From: a virus | DNA: 52,693 nucleotides | IMG/VR virus record: IMGVR_UViG_3300024332_000118 | Span: 1-52,693 of that record | Strand: one strand, 5' to 3' | Part shown: in pieces, positions 22,544 to 31,057 of the stretch | How the letters are laid out: each line of letters opens with the position of its first letter | Numbering within the stretch: position 1 is the stretch's first letter | Notes under the pieces: model-generated | Seen by the model: the letters and a program-made list of their open reading frames with translations, nothing else | Database searches by the model: none | What the model was told of the DNA's origin: nothing | Position numbers and translations under genes: made by a program

Positions 22544-23015
22544 CTGGTTAGTAGTAGGCATAGCCCTAATTTGTTTCAGTCTATATAGTAATAATTCTAT
22601 TAGAGTACCTACCTTTCCTCTTAGTCCCGTTCAGGAAACTCTGAATATTCCAGAACCTAACGACGAACTAAAAGGGTTGGTAGAGCCAGTAGTAGAAGCA
22701 CTACAGAATGGTAGTTCTGATAGATCAACAGACGGATACAGATTAGCAACACTATATAAAGATATGGCTATCCTGATTTCAGTAGATAAAGATATATTAA
22801 AGTCTACAGAGTCAATTAGACAGGCTAATATTCTCTCTGCACAACTATTACAAATCGACCTCAAAGGGAAGTATGATGGTCTTGCAGCAGCGGCAAATAA
22901 TCTGTTTAGAAGTTATGTCTCTGAAGATTCTGTACCTTTAGATGACGAACTCAGAAAGAAGTCAACGGAGGCTTTTAACGCATTAGCATGGGGCTTTTTA
23001 GAAGGTAGCAAGTAA
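22530..23015 (+). CDS. Exported or membrane-anchored hypothetical protein
   Basis: A 161-residue protein with an N-terminal hydrophobic helix (SSWLVVGIALICFSLYSN) that could be a signal anchor, followed by a soluble helical domain. The start at 22530 is favoured because AAGGA lies 8 bases upstream; ATG 22521 touches it. A periplasmic helical domain anchored by one helix is a layout shared with i-spanins, but the size and lack of a partner o-spanin make that uncertain. Ends one base into the papain-like gene. Confidence 0.5.
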   Translation: MSKSSWLVVGIALICFSLYSNNSIRVPTFPLSPVQETLNIPEPNDELKGLVEPVVEALQNGSSDRSTDGYRLATLYKDMAILISVDKDILKSTESIRQANILSAQLLQIDLKGKYDGLAAAANNLFRSYVSEDSVPLDDELRKKSTEAFNALAWGFLEGSK

Positions 23016-23938
23016 TGAGATTTACACCACAAAAATTGTTTGAAGCATATCGTCAGGGCTTTAGTGGATGTCTTTACGAACCTCATATAACTGAGGAACT
23101 AATAGAGACTTCTAAGTATGGTTACTTTAAAGATGGGGCTAAACGTATTGCTGGCAGTGGGAAGGGTAAACTATCTACTCCTTTTAAATCTGCATTAGAG
23201 TTTGATAAAAACTGTTATATTGAAAGGCAGACCACAGGAGACTGTGTGAGCCATGCTACCCGTAACGCATGTGATGTCACAAGAGCAGTAGAAATACATG
23301 TAAAGGGAGACAGAGAAAGCTGGGTTGCAAGAGGTGCAACTGAAGCTATATATGGTTGTCGTGGTCATGGTGGACAGGGTATGAGTTGTAGTCGTGCTGC
23401 TACTTTTGTTAGTCAAACTGGTGGTATTCTAGTTCGTAAAAACTATCCCGGTGTTGCAGACTTTAGTAAATACAATAGCAGTGTAGGAACAAGATGGGGT
23501 TCTAGAGGTTTACCAGATAAAGTTATTGACAAAGCAGATGATCATCAGGTTAAGACAGCATCTTTAATCAAAACAGTAGAAGAAGCAAGAGATGCTCTTG
23601 CAAATGGGTATGGATTAAGTGTGTGTAGTAATTATGGATTCAGTAATAAGCGTAGTGCTAAGGGATTTGCTCGTAAAAGTGGGTCATGGGCTCATGCGAT
23701 GGCATGGACGGCTTGTGATGATACTGGTAGTGAGCCAGCCTTTCTTGTCCAGAACAGCTGTGGTAAATGGAACTCTGGAGGCCATCCAGATTGGGGTAAT
23801 ATCCCAGATGGTAGTTTTTTAATACACGCTGATGTGGCCGCTGCTATGTTAAGACAGAATGGGGCGTATGCCTTTAGTGATTTTAATGGATTCCCTCCAC
23901 AAAAACTTCCTGATTATGGATTTGACTCGTATCTCTGA
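23015..23938 (+). CDS. Papain-like (C1) cysteine peptidase
   Basis: A 307-residue protein with the papain triad in order: Gln72 and Cys77 in RQTTGDCVSHATRNACD, His227 in GSWAHAMAWTACDD, and Asn247 in LVQNSCGKWNSGG. The Asn motif is followed by a Trp-containing turn, as in C1 peptidases. There is no signal peptide or long propeptide. It directly follows three membrane proteins, so it might be the cell-wall-cutting or lysis enzyme, or a tail-tip peptidase. No lysozyme, amidase or other endolysin gene was found in the window, which makes a lysis role worth testing. Confidence 0.8.
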   Translation: MRFTPQKLFEAYRQGFSGCLYEPHITEELIETSKYGYFKDGAKRIAGSGKGKLSTPFKSALEFDKNCYIERQTTGDCVSHATRNACDVTRAVEIHVKGDRESWVARGATEAIYGCRGHGGQGMSCSRAATFVSQTGGILVRKNYPGVADFSKYNSSVGTRWGSRGLPDKVIDKADDHQVKTASLIKTVEEARDALANGYGLSVCSNYGFSNKRSAKGFARKSGSWAHAMAWTACDDTGSEPAFLVQNSCGKWNSGGHPDWGNIPDGSFLIHADVAAAMLRQNGAYAFSDFNGFPPQKLPDYGFDSYL

Positions 23939-23946
23939 GGTGTAAT
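23938..23946 (+). promoter_or_regulatory. AGGTGTAAT motif directly before ATG
   Basis: AGGTGTAAT immediately precedes the ATG at 23947 and overlaps the TGA stop of the peptidase gene. At this site AGGTG, four bases from the ATG, can also serve as a Shine-Dalgarno sequence, so promoter and ribosome-site readings cannot be separated. Confidence 0.35.
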
Positions 23947-24096
23947 ATGAAATTTTTAGATAAAGTAGCATTAAATAGTCTTATAAAAACCATTACTAAT
24001 TTTATATTAGCAATTTTAAAAATGTTTGCTCCAAACCAAACAACAGACAAATCTAGAAGACCGTTAAGAGACTTACTCGATAAATGGAGAAAATAA
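23947..24096 (+). CDS. Small hypothetical protein (49 aa)
   Basis: A 49-residue ORF with a hydrophobic middle (LIKTITNFILAILKMFAP) and a basic tail (DKSRRPLRDLLDKWRK). The AGGTGTAAT just before the ATG provides a ribosome site, and its stop abuts the next ATG (TAAATG). It could be a small membrane-active or membrane-bound peptide; in a lysis region this shape recalls small holins or antiholins, but evidence is thin. Confidence 0.5.
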   Translation: MKFLDKVALNSLIKTITNFILAILKMFAPNQTTDKSRRPLRDLLDKWRK

Positions 24097-24396
24097 ATGA
24101 AACCCGTCGTCACTACCCTTGTAATGCTGGCAGTCGTAACTTCAGTTAATCTAGAAAAAATATCTCCTACCGCAGCAGTCTGTTTAATAGGTGGCGTAAT
24201 GGCTACTGACGGAGATGAAGTGGCTGTCAAGTACAAAAGAAAAAACTGTCCAGTATGCAAGGGTAAGGGTTGGTATATTAGCGGTGACGGTATCGCTAAA
24301 GTAGAATGTGGTTATTGTGAACCAGAAAAAGGTCAACAGGCCACAGAAGAACCTAAAGACGACTGTTGCAAAACTGAAATCATTATGGAACAATGA
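24097..24396 (+). CDS. Membrane/exported protein with DnaJ-type zinc motif
   Basis: A 99-residue protein. Residues 1-35 are hydrophobic and may be a signal or anchor (VTTLVMLAVVTSVNLEK, AAVCLIGGVMA). After them comes a zinc-ribbon of the DnaJ type: CPVCKGKGW then VECGYC, and a later CC pair. The C-terminus is acidic. The stop overlaps the next gene start (ATGA). Function unknown; the CxxCxGxG pattern suggests protein or nucleic-acid binding. Confidence 0.6.
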   Translation: MKPVVTTLVMLAVVTSVNLEKISPTAAVCLIGGVMATDGDEVAVKYKRKNCPVCKGKGWYISGDGIAKVECGYCEPEKGQQATEEPKDDCCKTEIIMEQ

Positions 24397-25241
24397 TACA
24401 TTTTATTTGTTCGTATTTTAACTTTGGTAATTCTACTAAAATAAAGAACAACTACATAAAGTTTAGACGTAACTTTAAATATCCTATCACAACTATAGAA
24501 CTGGCTCTGCCAGATCAACAATTCTTTATTCACGATAGCATTAAGCTGGCTGTAGATTATAATAATATACTATGGCAAAAAGAGAGGTGCTTAAATTTAG
24601 CTATAGAAGAATCTAAAAGAGGCACTGATGCTATCGCTTGGATAGACACAGATGTTATCTTCGACAATCCTAATCTTCTAAGAGATACTGAAAAAGCATT
24701 AGAGAAATGGAAAGTTGTGCAGATGTTTGAAAAGGTTTATGAAAGCCCCACAGTCAATGACTTTTTTAATAATTATAGCTTAGGAAAGCAAATGGTCGAT
24801 GAACTAGAAATCAGCTATCCTAATATTGGTTTGGCTTGGGCTTTTAGAAGAGATGTTCTTGTGGACGATAAATTATATGATCTTGACCCAGTAGGAAATT
24901 CAGATGTTTTACAGCTTATGGCATGGTTAGGGAAGTGGGACAACTCATGTATCCTGAACCTTCTGCCACAATATAGAAAAGAGTTTCTGATTTGGGCTTG
25001 GAATAGCTATCAAAATGTACAATCAGACATAGGGTATGTTAAAGGCTCATTAGAGCATATATATCATGGTAAACAACAAGACAGAAGATATCGTCCCAGA
25101 AATCAAATATTAATAGACAATAACTATGTCCCTTCAAAAGATCTACGGATGGATCATAATAAGCTATATACTCTGCCGTACTGTCCTCAGATGGTAGAAG
25201 ATATTAGGCAGTATTTTAATCTTCGCTCACAGAGCGAATGA
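24393..25241 (+). CDS. Glycosyltransferase-like protein (GT-A fold)
   Basis: A 282-residue protein with GT-A features: an initial strand IHFICSYFNFGNS, WQKERCLNLAIEESKRG before the DxD motif, and the metal-binding AWIDTDVIFDN. The region IGLAWAFRRDVL fits the acceptor side. No membrane helices. It overlaps the previous gene by four bases and ends in a hairpin. It is the first gene of the second sugar group, which continues at 25942. The sugar is not predictable. Confidence 0.65.
   Translation: MIHFICSYFNFGNSTKIKNNYIKFRRNFKYPITTIELALPDQQFFIHDSIKLAVDYNNILWQKERCLNLAIEESKRGTDAIAWIDTDVIFDNPNLLRDTEKALEKWKVVQMFEKVYESPTVNDFFNNYSLGKQMVDELEISYPNIGLAWAFRRDVLVDDKLYDLDPVGNSDVLQLMAWLGKWDNSCILNLLPQYRKEFLIWAWNSYQNVQSDIGYVKGSLEHIYHGKQQDRRYRPRNQILIDNNYVPSKDLRMDHNKLYTLPYCPQMVEDIRQYFNLRSQSE
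25222..25238 (+). other. Hairpin at the end of the 24393 gene
   Basis: TTCGCTC-ACA-GAGCGAA is a perfect 7-pair stem with a three-base loop, in the last codons of the gene, one base before its TGA. No T run follows directly. It may protect the mRNA 3' end or act as a weak terminator, since a GGTGTA/TATAAT motif follows it. Confidence 0.5.
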
Positions 25242-25256
25242 TGGTGTATTTATAAT
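25242..25256 (+). promoter_or_regulatory. GGTGTA-TATAAT motif
   Basis: TGGTGTATTTATAAT lies just after the stop of the 24393 gene and its hairpin, and 18 bases before the next ATG. The TATAAT is a perfect -10 box with no TTGACA upstream. It is the copy with the best -10 match among the recurrent motif sites. Confidence 0.45.
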
Positions 25257-25274
25257 TGTTTCATCCTCTTTCTA

Positions 25275-25682
25275 ATGGGTATTATTATGAGTAGTGTTGA
25301 TGTTAAAAAGTATGTTGCGGAAAAAATTCTATCCAAAACATCTATAGACCCTGATCAAAAGTTCGGTAGTATTATTGCTCTTTTAATGGTTATCAGTATC
25401 TGTATTACTGCCATTAGAGTAGTTCAAGAATGCGAAAAGAAAAGAACGAAAGATTTTAGTTGCGAAGATCGCTGTACATATTTTACAGAAAAGTTTAAAT
25501 ATCTTGGATTAAAGAGAGGTTGGTTCAGTCTATTGAGACTTAAAAAAATCATTAGACAACACATGGATATTGAAGACTATAGAGAGTACAAGAACGAATT
25601 AGCAGAGGCTATTTTAGACACTAGTGTCACACTAACAGAAGCAGAAACACACGTTTTTATGGAGGCAGCAGATAATGTTTAG
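25275..25682 (+). CDS. Single-pass membrane protein
   Basis: A 135-residue protein with one membrane helix at about residues 31-47 (GSIIALLMVISICITAI) between two charged parts. The C-terminal soluble part contains a Cys pair (CEDRC) and helical segments. The ATG may be 25275 or 25287; neither has a strong ribosome site. The end overlaps the next small membrane gene by 8 bases. No family is recognised. Confidence 0.55.
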   Translation: MGIIMSSVDVKKYVAEKILSKTSIDPDQKFGSIIALLMVISICITAIRVVQECEKKRTKDFSCEDRCTYFTEKFKYLGLKRGWFSLLRLKKIIRQHMDIEDYREYKNELAEAILDTSVTLTEAETHVFMEAADNV

Positions 25683-25923
25683 TATTTTAATATGGTGCGT
25701 ATACGGAATCATAGTAGGGTCTATTGCTAAAAGCATTGTACCCGGTGAAGAAAGATTTGGATTTTTTCAAACTATTGCATTGGGTGTAGCTGGCTCGTAC
25801 ATGGGAGGTGCTGTAGCTTACTTACTAGGGATGGAAAGTTCAGTTAGCCCCGGTGGGATTATATTAGGAATTGGTGGCGGCGTTGTCGCTTTGATTTTAT
25901 ACAATAAAATAGTTAATAAATAA
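25675..25923 (+). CDS. GlsB/YeaQ/YmgE-family small membrane protein
   Basis: An 82-residue, very hydrophobic protein with three membrane segments and Gly-rich turns: MFSILIWCVYGIIVGSIAKS, FFQTIALGVAGSYMGGAVAY and GGIILGIGGGVVALILY. The IVGxIAKxxxPG start and GxxGxxxGG centre match the transglycosylase-associated family of bacterial stress membrane proteins. In a phage it may modify the envelope or exclude other phages. Operon with the preceding membrane gene. Confidence 0.72.
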   Translation: MFSILIWCVYGIIVGSIAKSIVPGEERFGFFQTIALGVAGSYMGGAVAYLLGMESSVSPGGIILGIGGGVVALILYNKIVNK

Positions 25924-25941
25924 GACAACTAAGGATTTACA

Positions 25942-26928
25942 ATGAATTTAATTCAATGTTACCACCCTGATTTCAGTGGTGGAATAGGAGATTTTCTACG
26001 AGGTGCTTGCTATCTAAACAAGCTCGCAACAGAACAAGGATGGAAGTTCTATCTAGATTGGCAACATCATCAAATCGGAAGATACATAAGTAATGGAGAT
26101 GTAGAACTGCCTGATTATAATAAGTCTCATGTTTTAGATTTTGAAATGTTATCATTAAGTATGCATGAAGACATACCTATGAAAGATAGGTATGAGACAA
26201 TCATCAAAAGAATATGCGACAATGTAGATTCTAATAGTGATGATACTATAGCTGTTTCTTCATTCTATTTACCAGACCTATACGAAAAACATCCTCTGCA
26301 AGCTACAGTAGAATATCCGCTATCTCCTCTAGAGAAAGAATATCTACAATCACAAATTTGTATGTCTAAAGAAATAATAAATATATATAGTTTGAGAAAT
26401 ACATGGAATGAACCTCAATACGCCTTTAGAAGTCCTCACAGAAAAAAATATGCCACTGTACACTTCAGGATTGGAGACAAAGAAACCTTACCTTATTTAG
26501 ATAACTACTGGAATGACTTAGACCCAAAGATTCAAAATAACTATAATTTTCAACAGCCTAAACACGACTTTGAAGATATGTATACATTACTAATCAAACA
26601 CATGAATCATGATGAATACGATCATCTTGTGTTGCTTTCGGACTCTAATGACTTCAAAGAGTTTGTTGCAGAAAAGAAAAATGCAGATATTTTTATTGTA
26701 CATAATGAGAGTCGTCACACTTCATCAAAACCCGGACTATTAAGATCAACTCCTTATTTTGGATCACCTTTAACTAGGTTAGAGTTAGAGTCTTTATGTA
26801 TAGATATAGAGACAATTCTGTGTGCAAAGAAAAATTATTCATATAGTACTTACATTTGGGGTTCTGGATTTAGTGTGTGGCTTAGTAAAATTTTTAATGT
26901 GCCTTTTGAGGCTTACCATTTAACATGA
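25942..26928 (+). CDS. GT-B fold glycosyltransferase, fucosyltransferase-like
   Basis: A 328-residue protein. GGIGDFLRGACYLNKLATEQ resembles the start of alpha-fucosyltransferase/O-FucT GT-B folds, VHFRIGDKET fits the HxRxGD donor loop, and LVLLSDSNDF with HTSSKPGLLR resembles the C-terminal donor half. It follows AAGGA and a 19-base gap. It overlaps the methyltransferase gene by 4 bases. Family assignment is moderate; a broader GT-B class is safer than fucose specificity. Confidence 0.55.
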   Translation: MNLIQCYHPDFSGGIGDFLRGACYLNKLATEQGWKFYLDWQHHQIGRYISNGDVELPDYNKSHVLDFEMLSLSMHEDIPMKDRYETIIKRICDNVDSNSDDTIAVSSFYLPDLYEKHPLQATVEYPLSPLEKEYLQSQICMSKEIINIYSLRNTWNEPQYAFRSPHRKKYATVHFRIGDKETLPYLDNYWNDLDPKIQNNYNFQQPKHDFEDMYTLLIKHMNHDEYDHLVLLSDSNDFKEFVAEKKNADIFIVHNESRHTSSKPGLLRSTPYFGSPLTRLELESLCIDIETILCAKKNYSYSTYIWGSGFSVWLSKIFNVPFEAYHLT

Positions 26929-27566
26929 TGTATAAAGCTAATATAGTACAAACATTTATCTCTGCACTAGGGGCTAAGTCATATTTAGAAATAGGTACTC
27001 ATAGAGGACAAACATTTTTTGATATTATCGCAAAACATAAAGTTGGAATAGACCCTATGGCCCCAAGACTATTTCCAATCAAGGGTATTACTAGGAATAA
27101 TTCTGATGATTTTTTTGCGGAAAATAAGAAAACTTTTGATGTTATATTAATTGATGGACTACACTATGCTGAACAAGCTAAAAAAGATATTGAGAATGCT
27201 TTAGCCATCCTTAATTCAAAGGGAGTAATTGTAGTTGCTGACTTGTTGCCACCTAGAGAACATTATCAAGTTGTGCCTCCTGAACTTAATACTATACAAT
27301 GGACAGGGGATACTTGGAAAACTTGGGTAAGGCTCAGAGAAACTAGAGAAGATTTAAGCATGTTTGTGGTTGACGCTGATCTTGGTTGTGGTATTATAAC
27401 TGTAGGTAGTCAGGATTTATTAGAGAACGACAAAGAATTAAATTGGGAAAATTTTGATCGTTACAAACAACAATGGATGAACATAATTTCAGAACAGGAT
27501 TTTTCAGACAGATATGAAACCAGCATGGATAGATTATTTTCTTGCGACCGCGAAGCTAGTCAGTAG
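26925..27566 (+). CDS. SAM-dependent methyltransferase
   Basis: A 213-residue class I methyltransferase: SYLEIGTHRGQTFFDII is motif I, KVGIDPMAP the acidic strand, and TFDVILIDGLHYAEQAKKDI the Asp-containing motif typical of Methyltransf_24-type sugar or small-molecule methyltransferases. GVIVVADLLPP is the following strand. Two adjacent ATGs (26925, 26928) can start it. It overlaps the putative transferase before it and the dCMP deaminase after it by 53 bases. It probably methylates a sugar. Confidence 0.75.
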   Translation: MMYKANIVQTFISALGAKSYLEIGTHRGQTFFDIIAKHKVGIDPMAPRLFPIKGITRNNSDDFFAENKKTFDVILIDGLHYAEQAKKDIENALAILNSKGVIVVADLLPPREHYQVVPPELNTIQWTGDTWKTWVRLRETREDLSMFVVDADLGCGIITVGSQDLLENDKELNWENFDRYKQQWMNIISEQDFSDRYETSMDRLFSCDREASQ

Positions 27567-27978
27567 TCGTAGTCACGACATACATACCCAACACGGATGC
27601 GTAATTACAGATAAACAACACAGAATTTTAGGAGTAGGCTACAATGGTTTTCCTAAAGGTATGTGTGATAAAACACTCCCCACTAACCGACCAGACAAAT
27701 ATCATTGGATGATACATGCAGAAAGAAACGCATTATCAAATTGTGTCATAAGACCAGATGGAGGTATTGCATATATTACAGGACAACCATGTAATGACTG
27801 CATCATGGCATTGTGGCAAGAAGGAATTGTAGAAGTGCATATTATTGATGGTCATGGGACAAAACTATTTGACCAAGAAGCCAAAAACAGGTTTGATTTA
27901 TTTATAAAGCAAACAGGTATGAAAATCTACAAACATACACCAAATTTTTCTTGGATCAAGGAAATTAACTGGGAATAG
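27514..27978 (+). CDS. dCMP deaminase
   Basis: A 154-residue zinc deaminase: HAE at 68-70 in MIHAERNALSN gives the zinc His and proton-relay Glu; PCNDC at 92-96 gives the zinc cysteines. LGVGYNGFPKGMCD is the usual dCMP-deaminase loop. It converts dCMP to dUMP for thymidylate synthesis. The start inside the previous gene is supported because MKPAWIDYFLATAKLVSSRS aligns with the family N-terminus. It forms a nucleotide-supply set with the reductase that follows. Confidence 0.85.
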   Translation: MKPAWIDYFLATAKLVSSRSHDIHTQHGCVITDKQHRILGVGYNGFPKGMCDKTLPTNRPDKYHWMIHAERNALSNCVIRPDGGIAYITGQPCNDCIMALWQEGIVEVHIIDGHGTKLFDQEAKNRFDLFIKQTGMKIYKHTPNFSWIKEINWE

Positions 27979-28001
27979 TTTTACTTATGAGCAATTATAT
28001 T

Positions 28002-28016
28002 AGGTGTATTACAGTA
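28002..28016 (+). promoter_or_regulatory. AGGTGTATT motif upstream of ribonucleotide reductase
   Basis: AGGTGTATTACAGTA, 24 bases after the dCMP deaminase stop and 113 bases before the reductase ATG. It matches the recurrent motif core in eight of nine bases. No ORF starts near it, so a ribosome-site explanation fails and a promoter is more likely. Confidence 0.35.
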
Positions 28017-28037
28017 CATAGCAATTATCATTCTTCC

Positions 28038-28096
28038 GGCCCTTTTTACTCTAACCAGTGATTTATCCTCTATGAACAAATCATCTTTTACGGGCC
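28038..28096 (+). promoter_or_regulatory. Structured 5' leader of the ribonucleotide reductase gene
   Basis: In the 151-base gap 27979-28129, two nested complementary pairs can form: GGCCC (28038-28042) with GGGCC (28092-28096), and inside it TGATTT (28059-28064) with AAATCA (28078-28083). The leader then has AAGGAG at 28119-28124 before the ATG. This may be an mRNA structure that tunes reductase expression. I do not recognise a cobalamin riboswitch box. No convincing ORF is present in this gap. Confidence 0.35.
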
Positions 28097-28129
28097 ACAG
28101 CATTTATTAGAAAGTTTTAAGGAGATAGT

Positions 28130-30328
28130 ATGTCGTCGTTAAATGAATTACAAAATTATACTTTTGTTAGCAAGTATGCAAGATGGATCGAAAGTGAAAA
28201 CCGCAGAGAAACTTGGAAAGAGGCTGTAGATCGTGTGAAAAACATGATGCACACCCACTACTCTGAGGTAGGGGTAACTGACGACATAAATTGGGCGTAT
28301 GACCTTATGCTTAAAAAGAAAGTACTAGGAAGTCAAAGAGCATTACAATTCGGTGGAGAGCCAATCCTGAAGCGTCATGCAAAGATATATAACTGTACCA
28401 GTGCTTACTGTGATCGTCTAAGATTTTTTCAAGAATGTTTCTGGCTGCTACTATGTGGTAGTGGTACAGGGTTTAGTGTTCAAAAACATCATGTCGCCAA
28501 GCTGCCAAATTTAAGCCAAAATAAAAAAGATAAACGCAAAGGTGTAAAACATAAGATAGAGGATAGTATTGAGGGCTGGGCAGATGCTCTAGGTATTCTT
28601 CTTAGTTCCTACTTTAATAAACCTGCTGAACCTAAATGGGCAGATTTTAAAGATCAACACATTACATTTGACTATAGCAATATCAGAGAAAAAGGTTCTC
28701 AGTTATCCTCTGGGGTCGGAAAGGCTCCCGGCCCAGAACCATTGCAAAATGGGCTAGAAAAAATTAGAGAACTATTAGATGGGTGTGTTGAAAATGAGCA
28801 GAAGAAACTCAGACCGATTGATGCTTATGATATTATTATGCATTCAAGCGATGCTGTATTATCTGGTGGTGTTCGCAGAAGTGCGTCATTAGCATTGTTT
28901 AGTCCTGAAGACGAAGAAATGGCAAAAGCTAAAACAGGCAACTGGTATATAGATAATCCTCAACGTGCCAGAAGCAATAACTCAGCATTGCTGCTAAAAG
29001 ACGAAACAACATACGAACAATTTGCAGAACTCATGGAGTCTGTCAAAGAGTTTGGAGAACCGGGATTTATCTGGAGTGATTCTACAGAGATGACATTTAA
29101 CCCCTGTGTAGAAGTCGGCATGTGGCCTGTAGATGAAGCAACTGGAAAGTCAGGATGGCAGGGCTGTAACCTTTCTACTATTAATTGTTCTTCTATTGCT
29201 GATGCAGAAGACTTTTATGAAAGATGCCGTGCTGCTGCAATTATCGGAACACTACAAGCAGGCTTTACTAATCTAGAATATCTAGGCAAAACAACTAATG
29301 CTATTTTTGAAAGAGAAGCATTGTTAGGAGTTTCTCTTACTGGCATTATGGAAAAGCACGAACTTGTGTTGACAGAACAGGTGTTAAAGAAGGGTGCTAA
29401 GATTGCTGTAGATACAAATAAAGAACTAGCTAAAAAGATTGAGATAAATCAGGCCGCTAGAGTTACCTGTCTAAAGCCAGAAGGAACATCTAGTGCTATG
29501 CTAGGTACAAGTTCAGGTATTCATCCCCATCATGCCAAGAGATATATTAGGCATGTTCAGGCTAATACTCTCGAAGCACCGTTTCAACACTTTAAGAGTT
29601 ATAATCCACAGGCATGTGAGAAGTCATCATGGTCTGCTAATGATACTGATGAGGTAATCAAATTCCCTGTAGAAGTGCCAGATGGGTCTAAACTTAAAAA
29701 TCAATTACCTGCTGTAGAAATGTTGGGCGTAGTAAAAGATGCTCAAAGAAACTGGGTACACTCTGGGAAAAATAGGGCATTATGCACACAAGATTTTTTA
29801 AGTCATAATGTTAGTAATACTGTTACTGTGCAGCCTGACGAATGGGAGGCTGTTACCAAATTTATTTATAATAATCGTAAATACTTTGCAGGAATTAGCC
29901 TAATCCCTTTAAGTGGAGATAAAGATTATCCACAGGCTCCATTTACTGCTGTGCTTACTAGTCGTGAGATTGTTAAAGAATACGGAGATGCTGGGCTGTG
30001 GTGTTCAGGTCTTATTGAACTAGGCTTAAATGCCTTCAATAATAATCTCTGGGCTGCTTGTGACTATATCACATTAAACCAAGAAACAGATAAAGATAGT
30101 GAAGACAAAAAACTATTTGCTTTAAAGATGAGGAGGTTTGCTAAAAAGTATTTTGACGAAGATATGAAAAGGTTGACCTATTGTATGAAAGACGTATATA
30201 ATTGGAAAATTTATACAGACTTGTATGATAGCTTTACCAAAGTAGATTATACACAACTATTAGAGACAGAGGACAATACCGTAGGGATAGAAGAAATTAG
30301 TTGTGCAGGTGGTGCATGTCTAATATAA
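28130..30328 (+). CDS. nrdJ: Class II (adenosylcobalamin-dependent) ribonucleoside-triphosphate reductase
   Basis: A 732-residue monomeric class II reductase, close to the 739 of the Lactobacillus enzyme. It has the N-terminal MSKYAR-like block (VSKYARWIESENRRETW), KIYNCTSAYC, SGGVRRSASLALFSP, the active-site GCNLSTINC, and the PEGTSSAMLGTSSGIHPHHA loop. The C-terminus ends CAGGACLI, the redox Cys pair that re-reduces the active site. It makes dNTPs without oxygen but needs coenzyme B12 from the host. A long leader and AAGGAG precede it. Confidence 0.93.
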   Translation: MSSLNELQNYTFVSKYARWIESENRRETWKEAVDRVKNMMHTHYSEVGVTDDINWAYDLMLKKKVLGSQRALQFGGEPILKRHAKIYNCTSAYCDRLRFFQECFWLLLCGSGTGFSVQKHHVAKLPNLSQNKKDKRKGVKHKIEDSIEGWADALGILLSSYFNKPAEPKWADFKDQHITFDYSNIREKGSQLSSGVGKAPGPEPLQNGLEKIRELLDGCVENEQKKLRPIDAYDIIMHSSDAVLSGGVRRSASLALFSPEDEEMAKAKTGNWYIDNPQRARSNNSALLLKDETTYEQFAELMESVKEFGEPGFIWSDSTEMTFNPCVEVGMWPVDEATGKSGWQGCNLSTINCSSIADAEDFYERCRAAAIIGTLQAGFTNLEYLGKTTNAIFEREALLGVSLTGIMEKHELVLTEQVLKKGAKIAVDTNKELAKKIEINQAARVTCLKPEGTSSAMLGTSSGIHPHHAKRYIRHVQANTLEAPFQHFKSYNPQACEKSSWSANDTDEVIKFPVEVPDGSKLKNQLPAVEMLGVVKDAQRNWVHSGKNRALCTQDFLSHNVSNTVTVQPDEWEAVTKFIYNNRKYFAGISLIPLSGDKDYPQAPFTAVLTSREIVKEYGDAGLWCSGLIELGLNAFNNNLWAACDYITLNQETDKDSEDKKLFALKMRRFAKKYFDEDMKRLTYCMKDVYNWKIYTDLYDSFTKVDYTQLLETEDNTVGIEEISCAGGACLI

Positions 30329-30349
30329 ACCCCTTGAAAGGTAGAAATT

Positions 30350-31057
30350 TTGAAAAAGAAAAGAAAACGAAAGGGCCAAATCCATGTGGGTTCCCCACAG
30401 ATTGTTAAACCCGAAGAAATCGTAGTTGGTTTTAAAAACAGATTAAAACCTCGTACTATTAACCAAAAAGATTATATTCGTGCTGTAGCTGAGAACACCA
30501 TTACATTTGCTCAAGGTGTGGCAGGAAGTGGTAAAACACATATTGCTGTTGGCATGGCTTTAGAATATCTTCTTGATTTTAAAGTAGAAAAAGTTGTCAT
30601 TACTAGACCAGTAGTGGAAGCTGGAGAAAAACTGGGTTTCTTACCGGGAACAGCAGAAGAAAAACTCCATCCATATTTACTACCTCTGTTTGATGAGATT
30701 AATTATTTTCTTTCACAACAACATCGTTCCAGTTTACAGAATAAACATCAGATAGAAATAGTCCCTTTGGGATTGATGAGAGGTCGTAGTTTTCATGATG
30801 CTTTTATCGTAGCAGATGAATGTCAGAATGCTTCATACGACCAGCTTAAAATGCTACTGACTAGAATAGGCATGAGAAGTAAAATGGTTCTTACTGGTGA
30901 TACAGAACAATCAGACTTAGAACAGAGAAGACAAGGTGGATTTGCTACTATAATTGACCGTCTGCAAGATACTCATAATATCGGGTTCACACATTTAGAG
31001 AATGTTGACATTTTGAGAAATCCAATTATTGCGGACATTGTGAATAAACTACAATGA
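30350..31057 (+). CDS. phoH: PhoH-like ATPase
   Basis: A 235-residue PhoH-family P-loop protein: Walker A GVAGSGKTHIAVGMA, ITRPVVEAGEKLGFLPG, Walker B AFIVADECQNAS and the VLTGDTEQSDL sensor. The N-terminus is strongly basic (KKKRKRKGQ). PhoH is very common in marine phages; its exact role (RNA helicase-type ATPase, phosphate response) is debated. A TTG start at 30350 is used with AAAGG upstream. Overlaps the HNH gene by 4 bases. Confidence 0.92.
   Translation: MKKKRKRKGQIHVGSPQIVKPEEIVVGFKNRLKPRTINQKDYIRAVAENTITFAQGVAGSGKTHIAVGMALEYLLDFKVEKVVITRPVVEAGEKLGFLPGTAEEKLHPYLLPLFDEINYFLSQQHRSSLQNKHQIEIVPLGLMRGRSFHDAFIVADECQNASYDQLKMLLTRIGMRSKMVLTGDTEQSDLEQRRQGGFATIIDRLQDTHNIGFTHLENVDILRNPIIADIVNKLQ

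Noticed and set aside
27987-28061. Small ORF (24 codons) in the reductase leader
   Set aside because: It has no ribosome site and unremarkable composition; probably chance.
28070-28129. Cobalamin riboswitch before the class II reductase
   Set aside because: No B12-box-like sequence was seen; only short nested stems are present.
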